Source of the DNA: Fuerstiella sp.
GTDB lineage: Bacteria > Planctomycetota > Planctomycetia > Planctomycetales > Planctomycetaceae
Direction of reading: 5' to 3'
Assembly (NCBI GenBank): GCA_022843805.1
Contig: JALHMY010000035.1
Coordinates: forward strand, 20,461 to 84,460
DNA: 64,000 bases
This document shows, one piece after another, positions 1 to 9,396 of the stretch; within the stretch, counting starts at the first letter, position 1, and the number at the start of each line of letters is the position of its first letter. The notes beneath the pieces were generated by a model. That model was not told where the DNA came from, searched no databases, and worked only from the letters and a program-made list of their open reading frames with translations. The position numbers and the translations under genes are program-made.

Positions 1-564
1 CTCACCTTCATCCAGGGTGTTGACGGCTACAGTGGAACGGTCGATGTCGAGATTTGGGCACTGGCGCCCACAACAATCCTGCACAATAACCCTCAAGTCA
101 CGGTGGATGTGAGCAACGGTGGAGCAGAGAGTCAGGTTTTAATGCGGTTCGACGGGATTTTTGGAACAGAAAAGCAACAGATTCCGCCGGGTTCCACAAT
201 TATTTCAGCCCGACTGGAGGTGAGTGCCTTCGATCAGGGTGACACGGTTCATCTGCACCGCATGCTCGTTCCATTCGGAAACGCGCCGACGTGGAACAAA
301 ATGATTTCCGGCGTTTCTGCAGACGGCATGGAATCTATGCGCGTCACGGAGACCTTCACATTCGGCAAGATCTCTGCCGCCGCATCCTTCGTGGCCTTTG
401 AAGTGACGGAAACGATGCAGGCCTGGTCAAACGGAGCGGAGAATCATGGCTGGGTCCTTCTGAATACCGGTGGAAATGGCTGGGACTTCTATGCATCTGA
501 CTTTGACCGGATTCCCCAGCGGCCACGGCTGATTGTCAGGTTCACGCCCCCTTCCGCACCATGA
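1..564 (+). CDS. DNRLRE-domain exported protein, C-terminal part (5' end outside window)
   Basis: The reading frame is open from the first base of the window and ends at TGA 562-564, so the 188 visible codons are the end of a longer gene. The visible part is beta-rich, with the pattern of a DNRLRE-type domain: a 'VLMRFD' strand, 'PPGSTIISARLEV', a 'W' plus 'TFTFG' region, 'FEVTETMQAW', 'GWVLLN' and a final 'RPRLIVRF'. This fold occurs as a carbohydrate-binding or structural module in secreted bacterial proteins. It lies 143 nt upstream of a DUF1501 gene on the same strand and may be the first visible member of that exported-protein run. The catalytic or anchoring part, if any, lies outside the window. 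Family assignment is by pattern and moderately sure. Confidence 0.7.
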   Translation, partial: LTFIQGVDGYSGTVDVEIWALAPTTILHNNPQVTVDVSNGGAESQVLMRFDGIFGTEKQQIPPGSTIISARLEVSAFDQGDTVHLHRMLVPFGNAPTWNKMISGVSADGMESMRVTETFTFGKISAAASFVAFEVTETMQAWSNGAENHGWVLLNTGGNGWDFYASDFDRIPQRPRLIVRFTPPSAP

Positions 565-707
565 AGCTCTGTCACGCATTTTTCTGAAATCTGAAAGATG
601 TATTGCCTTTGGGTTACGTGCATTTGCGATGCGATCGCCTGCTGTTTTCGTTCCTGCTGTTTCGTTCCTGCTGAAACGCCTTCGGTTATTTTAAGGACTT
701 CCACACC

Positions 708-2066
708 ATGTCAACGAATCATCCTCCGGGTACCTGGTTTGCCGATCCTTCACATTTCAGACGACCGTCACGGCGCAACTTTCTATACGCTGGCTGGGCT
801 GGCGGGCTGGGACTTACGCTGGGACAGCTTCTTCAGTCTGATGCGAACGCTGCAAGTGCCGATGGCCGAAGGAAGGAACCAGCGGCGAAGTCAATTATCC
901 ATATCTATATGTCCGGCGGATTTCCCCACATGGACAGCTTCGACCCAAAGCCTGATTCGCCGGTCGAATATCGGGGCGATGTTCTTGGAACGACGCAGAC
1001 TTCACTGCCCGGGATAAGATTCAGTGGTCACATGCAGCATACGGCGAAAGTTGCGGACAAAATTACTGTTGTCCGCAGCATGACGCATACTGAAGTGGAC
1101 CACGGCCGTGGCCAGCACAGCATGTTCACCGGTTATCGCCCAAGCCCGGCTGTCACGTATCCCAGCATTGGAAGTGTGGTCGCGAGCAAACTGGGACAAC
1201 GTGGTGCGGTGCCCCCCTATGTCTGTGTGCCAACACAGGGCAGCCAGTTTCTCGGCAGCGGCTATTTGAGCAACGCCTTCGGTCCCTTCGCTCTGGGAAC
1301 CGATCCAGGCCGTCCGGGCTTCCAGGTACGTGATCTTGGGATGGCCCCGGGTATTGATGATGCACGCTTTGGCGAACGAAAGAGCCTGAAGGAAATCGTC
1401 GATGACCACTTCCATTCAAAGTCCAAAGATGACTCGATCGTTACTATGAATACGTTCTATCAGCGTGCCTACGACATGCTTGCGTCGCCGGAAGCCCGTG
1501 CGGCATTTTCGCTGGACGGAGAAACTGAAGAAACGAAGGCTCTTTATGGATTCGGCAGCGGTGGTCGATCTTCTGCCGGACCGCGTTTCATGATTGCCCG
1601 GCGTCTGATTGAAGCTGGCGTCCGCTGCGTGACGGCGACGTTCGGGGCATGGGATACTCACTCGTTCCATTACCGGGGAATCGAACTGCAGATGCCCGAT
1701 TTCGATAAGGCATTTGCAGGCCTGATTCAGGATCTGGACCAGCGTGGCCTGCTCGATTCAACGCTTGTCGTCGTCAACAGTGAATTTGGTCGTACTCCAA
1801 AGATCAACGCCGGCGGCGGCCGTGACCATTGGCCCCGTGTCTTCAGCATCGTGATGGCTGGCGGTGGCATCCGTCGCGGTCACGTTTATGGCGCTTCAGA
1901 CAGCCTGGCGGCCGATCCGGCTGATTCACCGCTGTCCGTAGAAGACTATAGCCACACCGCATATCACCTGCTGGGCATTAACGGGGATGATTACCTGATG
2001 TCCCCGGGCGATCGGCCACAGCGAATTGTCATGGATGGCAAAGTCGTTCAGGGTTTGCTGGTTTAG
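708..2066 (+). CDS. DUF1501 family protein (sulfatase-like fold, Tat-exported)
   Basis: This 452-residue protein belongs to DUF1501, a planctomycete-expanded family with an alkaline-phosphatase/sulfatase-like fold and no established reaction. A twin-arginine signal (RRNFLYAGWAGGLGL, about residues 22-36) suggests folded export. Family landmarks visible are 'IHIYMSGGFPHMDSFDPKP' (65-83), 'HGRGQHSMFTGYRPSP' (about 130), 'FGAWDTHSFHY' (about 317), 'NSEFGRTPKIN' (about 357) and 'GRDHWPRVFSIVMAGGG'; the last two are typical of the fold's metal-binding region. ATG 708 is preceded by AAGGA with acceptable spacing. In planctomycetes DUF1501 genes sit beside DUF1549/DUF1553 cytochrome genes, as here (4735-7179), so a shared periplasmic role is inferred. 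Confidence 0.93.
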   Translation: MSTNHPPGTWFADPSHFRRPSRRNFLYAGWAGGLGLTLGQLLQSDANAASADGRRKEPAAKSIIHIYMSGGFPHMDSFDPKPDSPVEYRGDVLGTTQTSLPGIRFSGHMQHTAKVADKITVVRSMTHTEVDHGRGQHSMFTGYRPSPAVTYPSIGSVVASKLGQRGAVPPYVCVPTQGSQFLGSGYLSNAFGPFALGTDPGRPGFQVRDLGMAPGIDDARFGERKSLKEIVDDHFHSKSKDDSIVTMNTFYQRAYDMLASPEARAAFSLDGETEETKALYGFGSGGRSSAGPRFMIARRLIEAGVRCVTATFGAWDTHSFHYRGIELQMPDFDKAFAGLIQDLDQRGLLDSTLVVVNSEFGRTPKINAGGGRDHWPRVFSIVMAGGGIRRGHVYGASDSLAADPADSPLSVEDYSHTAYHLLGINGDDYLMSPGDRPQRIVMDGKVVQGLLV

Positions 2067-2204
2067 CTGGACAGCTTTTGAAATGTTCGAATGCCTGTAC
2101 CGCGGCCATGTGTGGCGTGCATCGGCGCGGTTCGTTTCGACCTGTTGCACGGCTCGTCGAGTCGCTGCACAGATGTTTTGCGGCGTTTGTTGAAGGAGCT
2201 CGCA

Positions 2205-4691
2205 GTGTCTCACCTCAGTTGCCTCAGTTGCGGTGTGGGGATATTTGCCGCGGTTCTTGTTTCGACTGCATCGGCCGCGGCTCCGCGTATTGCTGACGTC
2301 AACCCGGGGGTGGGACAGCGCGGTACGTCGTTCGAACTGCAAATCGAAGGCAGCGGATTCTCTGATGACGCAAGTCTGCTGTTCTACCGCCCGGGACTGA
2401 CCACCACAGGTATTAAAATCGAGTCAGAAACGGTACTGATTGCCTCTTTGCAGGCGGAGGCAGACTGTGCACTCGGGAACCACGCCTTTCGGGTGCGAAC
2501 TAATCGAGGTCTCTCAGAAATACGCATCGTACGGGTGCTGCCACTGCCGCTGATCCAGGAAACTGAACCAAACAACGTGCCCGCTGAAGCTCAGATCATC
2601 GCTGCAGGATCGACCGTGGTCGGCAGTCTTCCCCTCGAAGATGTTGATCTTTTTCGATTGACGATGAAGAAGGGGCAGCGCCTTTCGGCGGAAGTGGAAG
2701 GGGTGCGACTGGCGGCGACGCTGTCGGATATGAAACTGCTGATTCGAAGTCCCAATGGCGATCTTCTCGCCACGGCAGACGATACTCCACTCGGGAAACA
2801 GGATCCTTACCTGACTCTTATCGCTCCGGGCGACGGAGATTATACGGTCCAAATTGAGTCCTCAGGGACCGATAGCGGTGACCAAACTCGCTACGCCCTT
2901 CATCTGGGACATTTTCCGCGACCTGACTACGTATTTCCACCAGGCGGAAGAGCCGGGGAAACGCTGACGGTCCAGGTTCAGGGTGACGCTACGACCCGGT
3001 GGGAGCAAACCATCACCTTCCAGGAATCCGGGACCCACGACTTTTATCCGACACAGGAAGGGCTCTCCGCCCCGACCCCGATTCCGTTCCGCGTTTCACC
3101 GTTCGAGAACCTGCTGGAGAAGGAACCAAACAATGTTCCTTCCGACACTGGTATCGTGGCAAACACACTGCCGATCGCTTTCAACGGCATTATCTCAGAG
3201 CCCGGTGACCGCGATCATTACCGATTTCATGCCGAGGCCGGATCGACCATCGCATTCACGGCGTTCGCTGCGCAACTGGGTTCAGTTGCAGACACAGTGA
3301 TTCGAATCCTGTCATCCGACGGAAAAGTACTGACATCCGCGGATGACGGTGTGGGATTCGACAGTCACCTGGTGTGGCCGTGTCCGGCAACGGGCGACTA
3401 TTTCCTGCAGGTAGCTGAGAAACGCCGTGCGGGAGGCGAGCGGTTCGTCTATCGGGTGGAAGCCACGAATGTCGGTCCCGAATTGAAAGCATTTCTGCCC
3501 CGTCGTGATCGTCAGAGTCAGGCAGGTCAGACTATCAGCGTACCTCAGGGAAATCGCGTACTCGGTTTCGTTGCCGTGCAGAGACAGCGATGGTCGGGTG
3601 ATGCCGAGATCAGCTTTCCGCAAATGCTGCCTGGAGTGGATGTGGCACATGGTCGAGTCAGTGAAGGCGAGTTTCTGATGCCAGTGGTCTTCGAGTCTGC
3701 GAAAGGTGCACCGCTGGGAGCCGGCCTGTTTCCGATACTGGCACTCAGCGACAGAGAAGGCCCAACCATCGTGGGTGAGTTCGAACAGACAGTGGATCTG
3801 GTCGCGGCCTCGGCGGACCGACTTTACCAGGGTGTGACTGTAAACCGCCTCGCCATGGCCGTCGTCGAACCTGCGCCTTACCGCATCAGCTTCCTGCCGC
3901 CGCCAACGGCTCTCCCGCGCGACGGATCGCTGGAGCTGATCGTCCAGGTTGAGAGAGACAATGGCTTTGAAGGGGAAATCGAAGTAACGATTCCCTTCCT
4001 GCCAACATGGGTAGACAGCCCCGAAAACATCACCATCACCGCTGATAAGTCAAGCGGCCGATTTCTGCTGCGGTCATTTCCCCAGGTGGTTTCCTGCACC
4101 TGGCCCACCGTTGCCGAAGGAAAGTCCAAAGCCATCAATGCTGCAGTATCGACCGCAGAACCTATGACCGCGACAACGACGCCACCACGGAGACAGCGCA
4201 GGCAGGGCCGGGGTGCAGCCAGTGGTCACGAAGTCGCCAGCCAGTTGCTGTCGCTGGAGATTGCAGAATCACCTCTGAAGGGTCATATCGGACCGTTGAT
4301 GGCAACGCCGGGCAGAACACTGACCGTGACGATTCCCCTGGAAAAGTCGGGTAAAGTCCCCGAAAGTCTGACGGCCACACTGCTGGGTCTGCCGGCACAC
4401 GTGGAAGCGAAGCCGCTGACAATTGCTGAGAGCAATCAGCGACTGGAGTTTACCGTTCACGTCGGCGAAGACGCGCCGCTGGGAATGTTTGGGACGTTGT
4501 TCTGCGAACTGTCAGGGGAATGGGACGGCCACTCGGTTACTTACCGCATCGGCCGTGGTGGCAGCCTGAAGATTGTGCGTCCTGACGAATTGATGGTCGA
4601 TGAATCGGGCCGACCACTGTCGCCGCTGGAAATCCTGAGGAGGCAACCAGTGAACACAGGGGATTCAACCGGTGAAACCAGTTCCAGGTGA
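2205..4691 (+). CDS. Secreted PPC-domain (pre-peptidase C-terminal) protein
   Basis: I start this gene at GTG 2205. AAGGAG lies at 2193-2198, and the GTG opens a clear signal peptide (VSHLSCLSCGVGIFAAVLV then 'STASAAAP'). The frame extends upstream to 2091, but those 38 codons look non-coding. After the signal come an IPT-like Ig domain ('VNPGVGQRGTSFELQIEGSG'), then two PPC-like domains, each opened by an 'ETEPNN' or 'EKEPNN' motif and closed by 'GDYTVQI' or 'GDYFLQV'. Further beta-sandwich modules follow. PPC domains are non-catalytic binding modules of secreted proteins. The gene lies between the DUF1501 and DUF1549/1553 genes, spaced 138 and 43 nt, and is probably cotranscribed. Specific role unknown. 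Confidence 0.85.
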   Translation: MSHLSCLSCGVGIFAAVLVSTASAAAPRIADVNPGVGQRGTSFELQIEGSGFSDDASLLFYRPGLTTTGIKIESETVLIASLQAEADCALGNHAFRVRTNRGLSEIRIVRVLPLPLIQETEPNNVPAEAQIIAAGSTVVGSLPLEDVDLFRLTMKKGQRLSAEVEGVRLAATLSDMKLLIRSPNGDLLATADDTPLGKQDPYLTLIAPGDGDYTVQIESSGTDSGDQTRYALHLGHFPRPDYVFPPGGRAGETLTVQVQGDATTRWEQTITFQESGTHDFYPTQEGLSAPTPIPFRVSPFENLLEKEPNNVPSDTGIVANTLPIAFNGIISEPGDRDHYRFHAEAGSTIAFTAFAAQLGSVADTVIRILSSDGKVLTSADDGVGFDSHLVWPCPATGDYFLQVAEKRRAGGERFVYRVEATNVGPELKAFLPRRDRQSQAGQTISVPQGNRVLGFVAVQRQRWSGDAEISFPQMLPGVDVAHGRVSEGEFLMPVVFESAKGAPLGAGLFPILALSDREGPTIVGEFEQTVDLVAASADRLYQGVTVNRLAMAVVEPAPYRISFLPPPTALPRDGSLELIVQVERDNGFEGEIEVTIPFLPTWVDSPENITITADKSSGRFLLRSFPQVVSCTWPTVAEGKSKAINAAVSTAEPMTATTTPPRRQRRQGRGAASGHEVASQLLSLEIAESPLKGHIGPLMATPGRTLTVTIPLEKSGKVPESLTATLLGLPAHVEAKPLTIAESNQRLEFTVHVGEDAPLGMFGTLFCELSGEWDGHSVTYRIGRGGSLKIVRPDELMVDESGRPLSPLEILRRQPVNTGDSTGETSSR

Positions 4692-4734
4692 TGATTGAGT
4701 TACCAGGGCTGCCAACACAGAGGATAAAGATTTC

Positions 4735-7179
4735 ATGAACGCTGTTTCTCGTTCGGTGACAACCGCATTATTGATGTTTTCAGGGATCCTGTCGGACCGT
4801 GTGGTCGGCGGCGAAGAATCGGCAGGAACGCGACAGCTGCTCGTTTATCCCGGCGAAATCAGCCTCACCTCCCAGAGAGATTCCCAGGCGATGATCGCGG
4901 TCCTTGCCAACCCCGATGGAAGCACGCAGGACGTGTCGGCCTCGGCCACAGTTAACGCGGTCGACGCCGGGCTGGTCTATCTGCACGAAGGGATCGTCGA
5001 TCCGGTTGCTGACGGGGAAACGGAACTCGTCGTCACCTTTGAAGAGCTCACTCAGCGAGTCAAAGTGAAGGTCTCCAGTGTCTCTCATTCGCCAGCACTT
5101 ACTTTTCGCAACGATGTGCTGCCAGTGTTGACTCGCAGTGGCTGTAACACGGGACGCTGCCATGGCCAGGCTTCGGGTAAGGACGGATTTCGACTGAGCC
5201 TGTTTGGTTACGATCCTCTCGGCGACTATCACCGTATCACTCGCGAATTTGCCGGTCGTCGTATCAATCTCGCTACTCCGGAAGATTGCCTTCTGATCAA
5301 CAAGGCGCTGGGCAGGGTGCCGCACACTGGTGGTCAGAGGATTGAAGACGGAAGTCGTGAATACCGAATCGTCACCGAGTGGCTGTCGGCTGGTGCGACA
5401 CCGGATCCCGCGGAGATGCCACAGCCAGTGGGAATAGAAGTATTCCCCCGGCAGGCTGTTTTCAACAGCACAGGCTCGGATCAGTTTCTGATGGTCCTTG
5501 CCCGGTACAGCGATGGCAGCGACCGCGATGTTACCGATGACTCAGTCTACATGACCAACAACGAAGGGGCAGCCGTTGTCACCAGCCAGGGACTGGTGAC
5601 CAGTGCCGGGCCGGGTACCGCGTTTATCCTGGCCCGGTTCGATCAATTCACCGCGGGATCCAGCATTGTGGTGCGTCCCGACAAGCCGTTCACCTTTCCG
5701 CAGGTTCCTGCCAATAACGACATTGACGTTCTGGTCTACACTCACTGGAAGAACCTGCATCTTACGCCGTCCGAGCTGTCGACGGATGAAGAATTTCTGC
5801 GGCGAGTGTTCATTGATCTGCTTGGACTTTTGCCATCACCGGAAGAACTGCACCATTTCCAGTCCGACAGGAGCACAGATAAGCGCGACCGGGTAATCGA
5901 CGAACTGCTGGAACGTCCGGAGTTTCTGGATCTTTGGGTGATGAAGTGGGCCGAAACATTACAGATCCGGACCGTGAACGGTATCAGTGGAAAAGGCCTT
6001 GAACTGTACGACAAATGGCTGCGGAGTCGTGTTCGATCGGGCGCAACGGTTGCCGACGTTCTGCAGGAAGTGATTCCCGCCAGCGGCGGCACCTTCGAAA
6101 ACCCGGCAAGCAATTACTATCAGACCGAGACCACGCCACAGCTGCTTGCAGAAAGTGTTGCTCAGTCCTTCCTGGGAACTCGGATTCAGTGTGCACAGTG
6201 TCACAATCATCCATTTGATCGCTGGACAATGGATGATTATTACGGCTTTGCGGCTTTCTTCAGCCAGGTAGGTTACAAGCATGCTGCCGATCCCCGCGAA
6301 CTCACGATCTTCAACGCGGGCGAAGGAGAAATACTGCACCCCGTCAATAATCGGCCGGTGGTTCCGAAGTTCCTCGGTGGTGAAACACCAAAATTCGACA
6401 GCGAATCGGACTATCGTCAATCCCTGTCAGCGTGGATCGCGACCCGCGAGAACAAAGCCTTCGCTCGGAACATTGCGAATCTCGTATGGGCGCATCACTT
6501 CGGTATCGGAATCGTCGAACCGTTTGATGATGTGCGGATCAGCAATCCGCCGTCGAACCCGCAATTGCTCGATGCACTCGGTAATAAAATTGCCGATTCC
6601 AATTTCGACATCAAGCCTCTTGTACGAGAAATTTGCCGGTCGCGCGTTTATCAGCTGTCATCGGATCGTACGCCGGACAACGAATGGGACGAGCGACATT
6701 TTTCCCACAGCAGGGTTCGGCGGTTGCGTGCCGAAGTTCTGCTGGACTGCATCAACCAGGTAACCGGAGCGAAGGACATCTGGCCGGGAATGCCGGATGG
6801 CAGTCGCGCCGTTCATCTTGCAGATGGACATACTCGCAACTTTTTCCTTACGACTTTCGGACGCTCGACGCGAGATACACCATGCAGTTGCGAAGTGTCC
6901 ACATCACCCACGCTTTCACAGGCACTGCATCTCCTCAATGGGGAAGTGACGTCGGGGAAGATCGAAGAAGGCGGTGTCGTCGAGGCATTGCTGGAAAAGC
7001 ATAAGAATGCGATGGTAGTGGCCGAGAATCTCTACGAGCGCTGCCTGAGCCGGAAACCTCTGCCAAAAGAACGGGCCGCCATCGGCGCGAAACTCAGCTC
7101 CAGTAAAGATGTGAAGCAAACTCTGACGGACCTCTTCTGGGCACTGCTGAATTCGAACGAATTCATTTTCAATCACTAA
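4735..7179 (+). CDS. DUF1549/DUF1553 planctomycete cytochrome-like protein
   Basis: This 814-residue exported protein begins with a signal peptide. An N-terminal Ig-like domain is followed by a PSCyt1-like segment with the spaced motif 'GCNTGRCHGQASGKDGF' (about 134; Cys-x4-Cys-His rather than Cys-x2-Cys-His). A second Ig-like domain precedes DUF1549/PSCyt2 ('FLRRVFIDLLGLLPSPEEL', about 358), then a canonical heme motif in 'CAQCHNHPFDRW' (about 487). DUF1553/PSD1 occupies the C-terminal third ('FARNIANLVWAHHFGIGI', 'VRRLRAEVLLDCINQVTG'). GAGG precedes ATG 4735. These proteins are predicted periplasmic heme proteins, often encoded with DUF1501, but no substrate is established. It is 60 nt from the next gene and likely in one operon with it. 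Confidence 0.93.
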   Translation: MNAVSRSVTTALLMFSGILSDRVVGGEESAGTRQLLVYPGEISLTSQRDSQAMIAVLANPDGSTQDVSASATVNAVDAGLVYLHEGIVDPVADGETELVVTFEELTQRVKVKVSSVSHSPALTFRNDVLPVLTRSGCNTGRCHGQASGKDGFRLSLFGYDPLGDYHRITREFAGRRINLATPEDCLLINKALGRVPHTGGQRIEDGSREYRIVTEWLSAGATPDPAEMPQPVGIEVFPRQAVFNSTGSDQFLMVLARYSDGSDRDVTDDSVYMTNNEGAAVVTSQGLVTSAGPGTAFILARFDQFTAGSSIVVRPDKPFTFPQVPANNDIDVLVYTHWKNLHLTPSELSTDEEFLRRVFIDLLGLLPSPEELHHFQSDRSTDKRDRVIDELLERPEFLDLWVMKWAETLQIRTVNGISGKGLELYDKWLRSRVRSGATVADVLQEVIPASGGTFENPASNYYQTETTPQLLAESVAQSFLGTRIQCAQCHNHPFDRWTMDDYYGFAAFFSQVGYKHAADPRELTIFNAGEGEILHPVNNRPVVPKFLGGETPKFDSESDYRQSLSAWIATRENKAFARNIANLVWAHHFGIGIVEPFDDVRISNPPSNPQLLDALGNKIADSNFDIKPLVREICRSRVYQLSSDRTPDNEWDERHFSHSRVRRLRAEVLLDCINQVTGAKDIWPGMPDGSRAVHLADGHTRNFFLTTFGRSTRDTPCSCEVSTSPTLSQALHLLNGEVTSGKIEEGGVVEALLEKHKNAMVVAENLYERCLSRKPLPKERAAIGAKLSSSKDVKQTLTDLFWALLNSNEFIFNH

Positions 7180-7192
7180 AAAACACCTGTTG

Positions 7193-7236
7193 GCGATCTG
7201 TTGCCGGGGGAATCGCGATCTGTTGCCGGGGGAATC
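7193..7236 (+). repeat. 22-bp perfect tandem duplication in the leader of the cytochrome-WD40 gene
   Basis: Bases 7193-7214 are repeated exactly at 7215-7236, directly before GTG 7240. Each copy carries the purine run CCGGGGGAATC. The second copy could act as a weak ribosome binding site, so the duplication may alter translation of the downstream gene. Confidence 0.9.
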
Positions 7237-7239
7237 AAA

Positions 7240-8808
7240 GTGTTTCGATATTTCGTCGTCGTATTGCTTCTTATGGCATGGATTTTGCCGAGTGGCTCGC
7301 TTCTCCAGGCTGCGGACGAAAAAGTCGTCGCGGTGACATTCGACAAATTGCAGCCTGTGCTTCAGAAGCGCTGCGGGTCGTGTCACGGCCGCAATGAGCC
7401 CCGCAGCGGGCTCGATCTGACAAACCTCGCGGGCCTGAAAGCGGGCTCCGAATCGGGGCCCGTGGTTGTCTCCGGAAAACCCGAGCTGAGTCTGCTGTAT
7501 CTGACGGCCGCGCACATCGATGGCCCGACAATGCCACCGGGAAAGGAACGAATTCCTTCATCCGAACTGCAGCTCTTTCATGACTGGATCATCGGAGGAT
7601 TGCAGGAACGCGGCGGTACGTCTCCGTCAGCTTCTATGACAGAGACTGCCTCTGACAAACTGCCACAGCAGGTCCCGGTGACACCCCTGATCCGCCCGAC
7701 GGCAACCACAGCTTTGGCCATCGATCCGCAGGGAAAGCTGATCGCCGTCTCGGGAATCCGGCAAGTGGTGCTGCTTGACGCCCGGACATATCAGCCCGTG
7801 ACCGCGTTTCCCTTTCCGGAAGGTGAAGTGTTTGCTTTAAAGTTCTCGCATGATGGGGAATGGCTCGTAACCGGGGGCGGCTTGAGCGCCGCCAGCGGAA
7901 AGGTCGTGATCTTTGACGTTGCATCCGGAAAACGGCTTCTCGAGACGCCCGAAGATCGCGACTCCGTCCTTTGTGTTGACATCACAGCTGATCGACAAAC
8001 CATCGCCTGGAGCGGACCATGGCGGACGGTCAAAGTGATGAATGTTCCCTCACAGACTGTCGCGTTAACTTTGACCGGTCCAACTGACTGGGTACTTAGC
8101 GTGGCCCTCAGCCCGGACGGACGGCTGGTCGCCGCCAGTGACCGCTTCGGCGGTGTCCGCATCTGGAACGCCGCGACGGGAAAAGAATTCTGGAATCTGC
8201 GCGGGCATACCGGAGCGGTGCCGCAATTGGTTTGGTCACCGAAGTCCGATCACTTGCTGACTGTGGGCGAAGATGAATCTGCCCGGCTTTGGGATTTGCA
8301 TACAGGTGACCAGGCCGCCGCATGGGAGCTGGCACTGGGTGGCCTCCGTGCCGCTGACTGGCATGCGACGAATGTGATTGCTGTTGGGGGCCGCAACAAC
8401 AGGGCACTGCTGCTCGATCCCCACGGGAACACCCTTACCGAATTGCCGCTGTCAGACGAAGTAACAAAGATCGCGTTCAGTTCCGACGGAGCACGAGTAC
8501 TGATCGCCGACGCTGCCGGTCGCATCGCTCCGTTCGAGGTCTCCAATGGCCAGCTGACCGGTGCATTCTCGCTGCCAGTTTCTCAGCCTGTCGCTCGCGT
8601 CGAAGTCCCATGGCCCACTCGCACACGCCCCATTCGCAGTGTCGCCAGTTCAGCCAAACCAAAATCGACGGCGTCCCCCGAAGCCGAACTCCTTGAGGCT
8701 GTTCTTGAAGCAGAAGCGGCGGTCAGATCGACAGAGGAATCCCTCGCTAAACTCCGGGCGACCGCGGAGAGACTGCGCAAAATTCTCGCTGAGTCGGACG
8801 CTCGCTAG
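7240..8808 (+). CDS. Planctomycete c-type cytochrome domain fused to WD40 repeats
   Basis: I start at GTG 7240, where the protein begins 'VFRYFVVVLLLMAWILPSGS', a good signal peptide; the frame also allows TTG 7201. A PSCyt1-type heme domain follows, with 'LQKRCGSCHGRNEPRSGLDL' (Cys-Gly-Ser-Cys-His at about residues 45-49) and a downstream 'MPPGKE' that can supply the axial methionine. The rest is a WD40 propeller ('GVRIWNAATGKEFWNLRGHTG', 'ARLWDLHTGDQ'). The C-terminus is a charged helix (about the last 50 residues) likely to form a coiled coil. It closes the 1-8.8 kb run. The architecture is known in planctomycetes, but the role (electron transfer or scaffold) is not established. Confidence 0.9.
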   Translation: MFRYFVVVLLLMAWILPSGSLLQAADEKVVAVTFDKLQPVLQKRCGSCHGRNEPRSGLDLTNLAGLKAGSESGPVVVSGKPELSLLYLTAAHIDGPTMPPGKERIPSSELQLFHDWIIGGLQERGGTSPSASMTETASDKLPQQVPVTPLIRPTATTALAIDPQGKLIAVSGIRQVVLLDARTYQPVTAFPFPEGEVFALKFSHDGEWLVTGGGLSAASGKVVIFDVASGKRLLETPEDRDSVLCVDITADRQTIAWSGPWRTVKVMNVPSQTVALTLTGPTDWVLSVALSPDGRLVAASDRFGGVRIWNAATGKEFWNLRGHTGAVPQLVWSPKSDHLLTVGEDESARLWDLHTGDQAAAWELALGGLRAADWHATNVIAVGGRNNRALLLDPHGNTLTELPLSDEVTKIAFSSDGARVLIADAAGRIAPFEVSNGQLTGAFSLPVSQPVARVEVPWPTRTRPIRSVASSAKPKSTASPEAELLEAVLEAEAAVRSTEESLAKLRATAERLRKILAESDAR

Positions 8809-9396
8809 CCAGCGGCTTCTAAAGTCGGTTCGGATTCTTCCGGAATGTCGACCCATCGAAAACGACGCCCAGGACCAGTCGAGGCCTCACGCACTCGCCA
8901 TAACTCAGCGGTCCGCCCTGCTTCAGCGGTCCGCCGCAACGCGGTGACCCCCGGAGACTCGATGTGAAACCCTTACCGGGTTAAGTCACGGACTTGACCA
9001 TCATGGTTCCTGTGATTCATGTTGGAGTTCTCCTGACGAGAGTCATTGAAAGCGGCCCTGTCGACCGGATTGGTAAATCAGGCAATTCAGAGTGCGGGAT
9101 CCTAAGTCGTTATCAGACAATAAGTGTCGCCTTTTGCTCCGCAAAAGGATGCTCTTTTGCGGAGCGAAAGGCGACTATGGCGGTAACTTATTGTTTTCCA
9201 GATCCTGAAGTTGTCGCCTCCTACTCTTTCGGTCGAGTACATCCATCCTCACGACGGCATAACAGCGTCACGGAATTCCGAAAATCCTGCAGACTGTGAG
9301 ATACCTCACAGAATGGATACCGCGACTCGTGTATCACTGTCAGCAGAGTCGTTGTTGTAAACGACCACACGTAATGTTCTCATTCAGGATCGACCT
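8809..9396. other. Intergenic region with palindromic repeat; no gene seen
   Basis: This stretch separates the cytochrome operon from the spondin gene. An open frame at 8994-9299 runs straight through the palindrome at 9126-9175 and has no credible protein features. No tRNA, riboswitch or strong terminator was recognised. Confidence 0.6.
9126..9175. repeat. REP-like palindromic element, family A, copy 1
   Basis: Two 22-nt arms (9126-9147 and 9154-9175) are inverted copies with one mismatch, separated by 6 nt. The left arm starts GTCGCCTTTTGCTCCGCAAA and the right arm ends GAGCGAAAGGCGAC followed by TATGG. A second pair of short arms (ACAATAAGT before, ACTTATTGT after) flanks it. A related copy lies at 35527-35585. 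This is the form of a dispersed REP/BIME-type element. Confidence 0.85.

Noticed and set aside
8994..9299. Small open frame between the cytochrome and spondin genes
   Set aside because: It reads through the family A palindrome and has no protein-like features.
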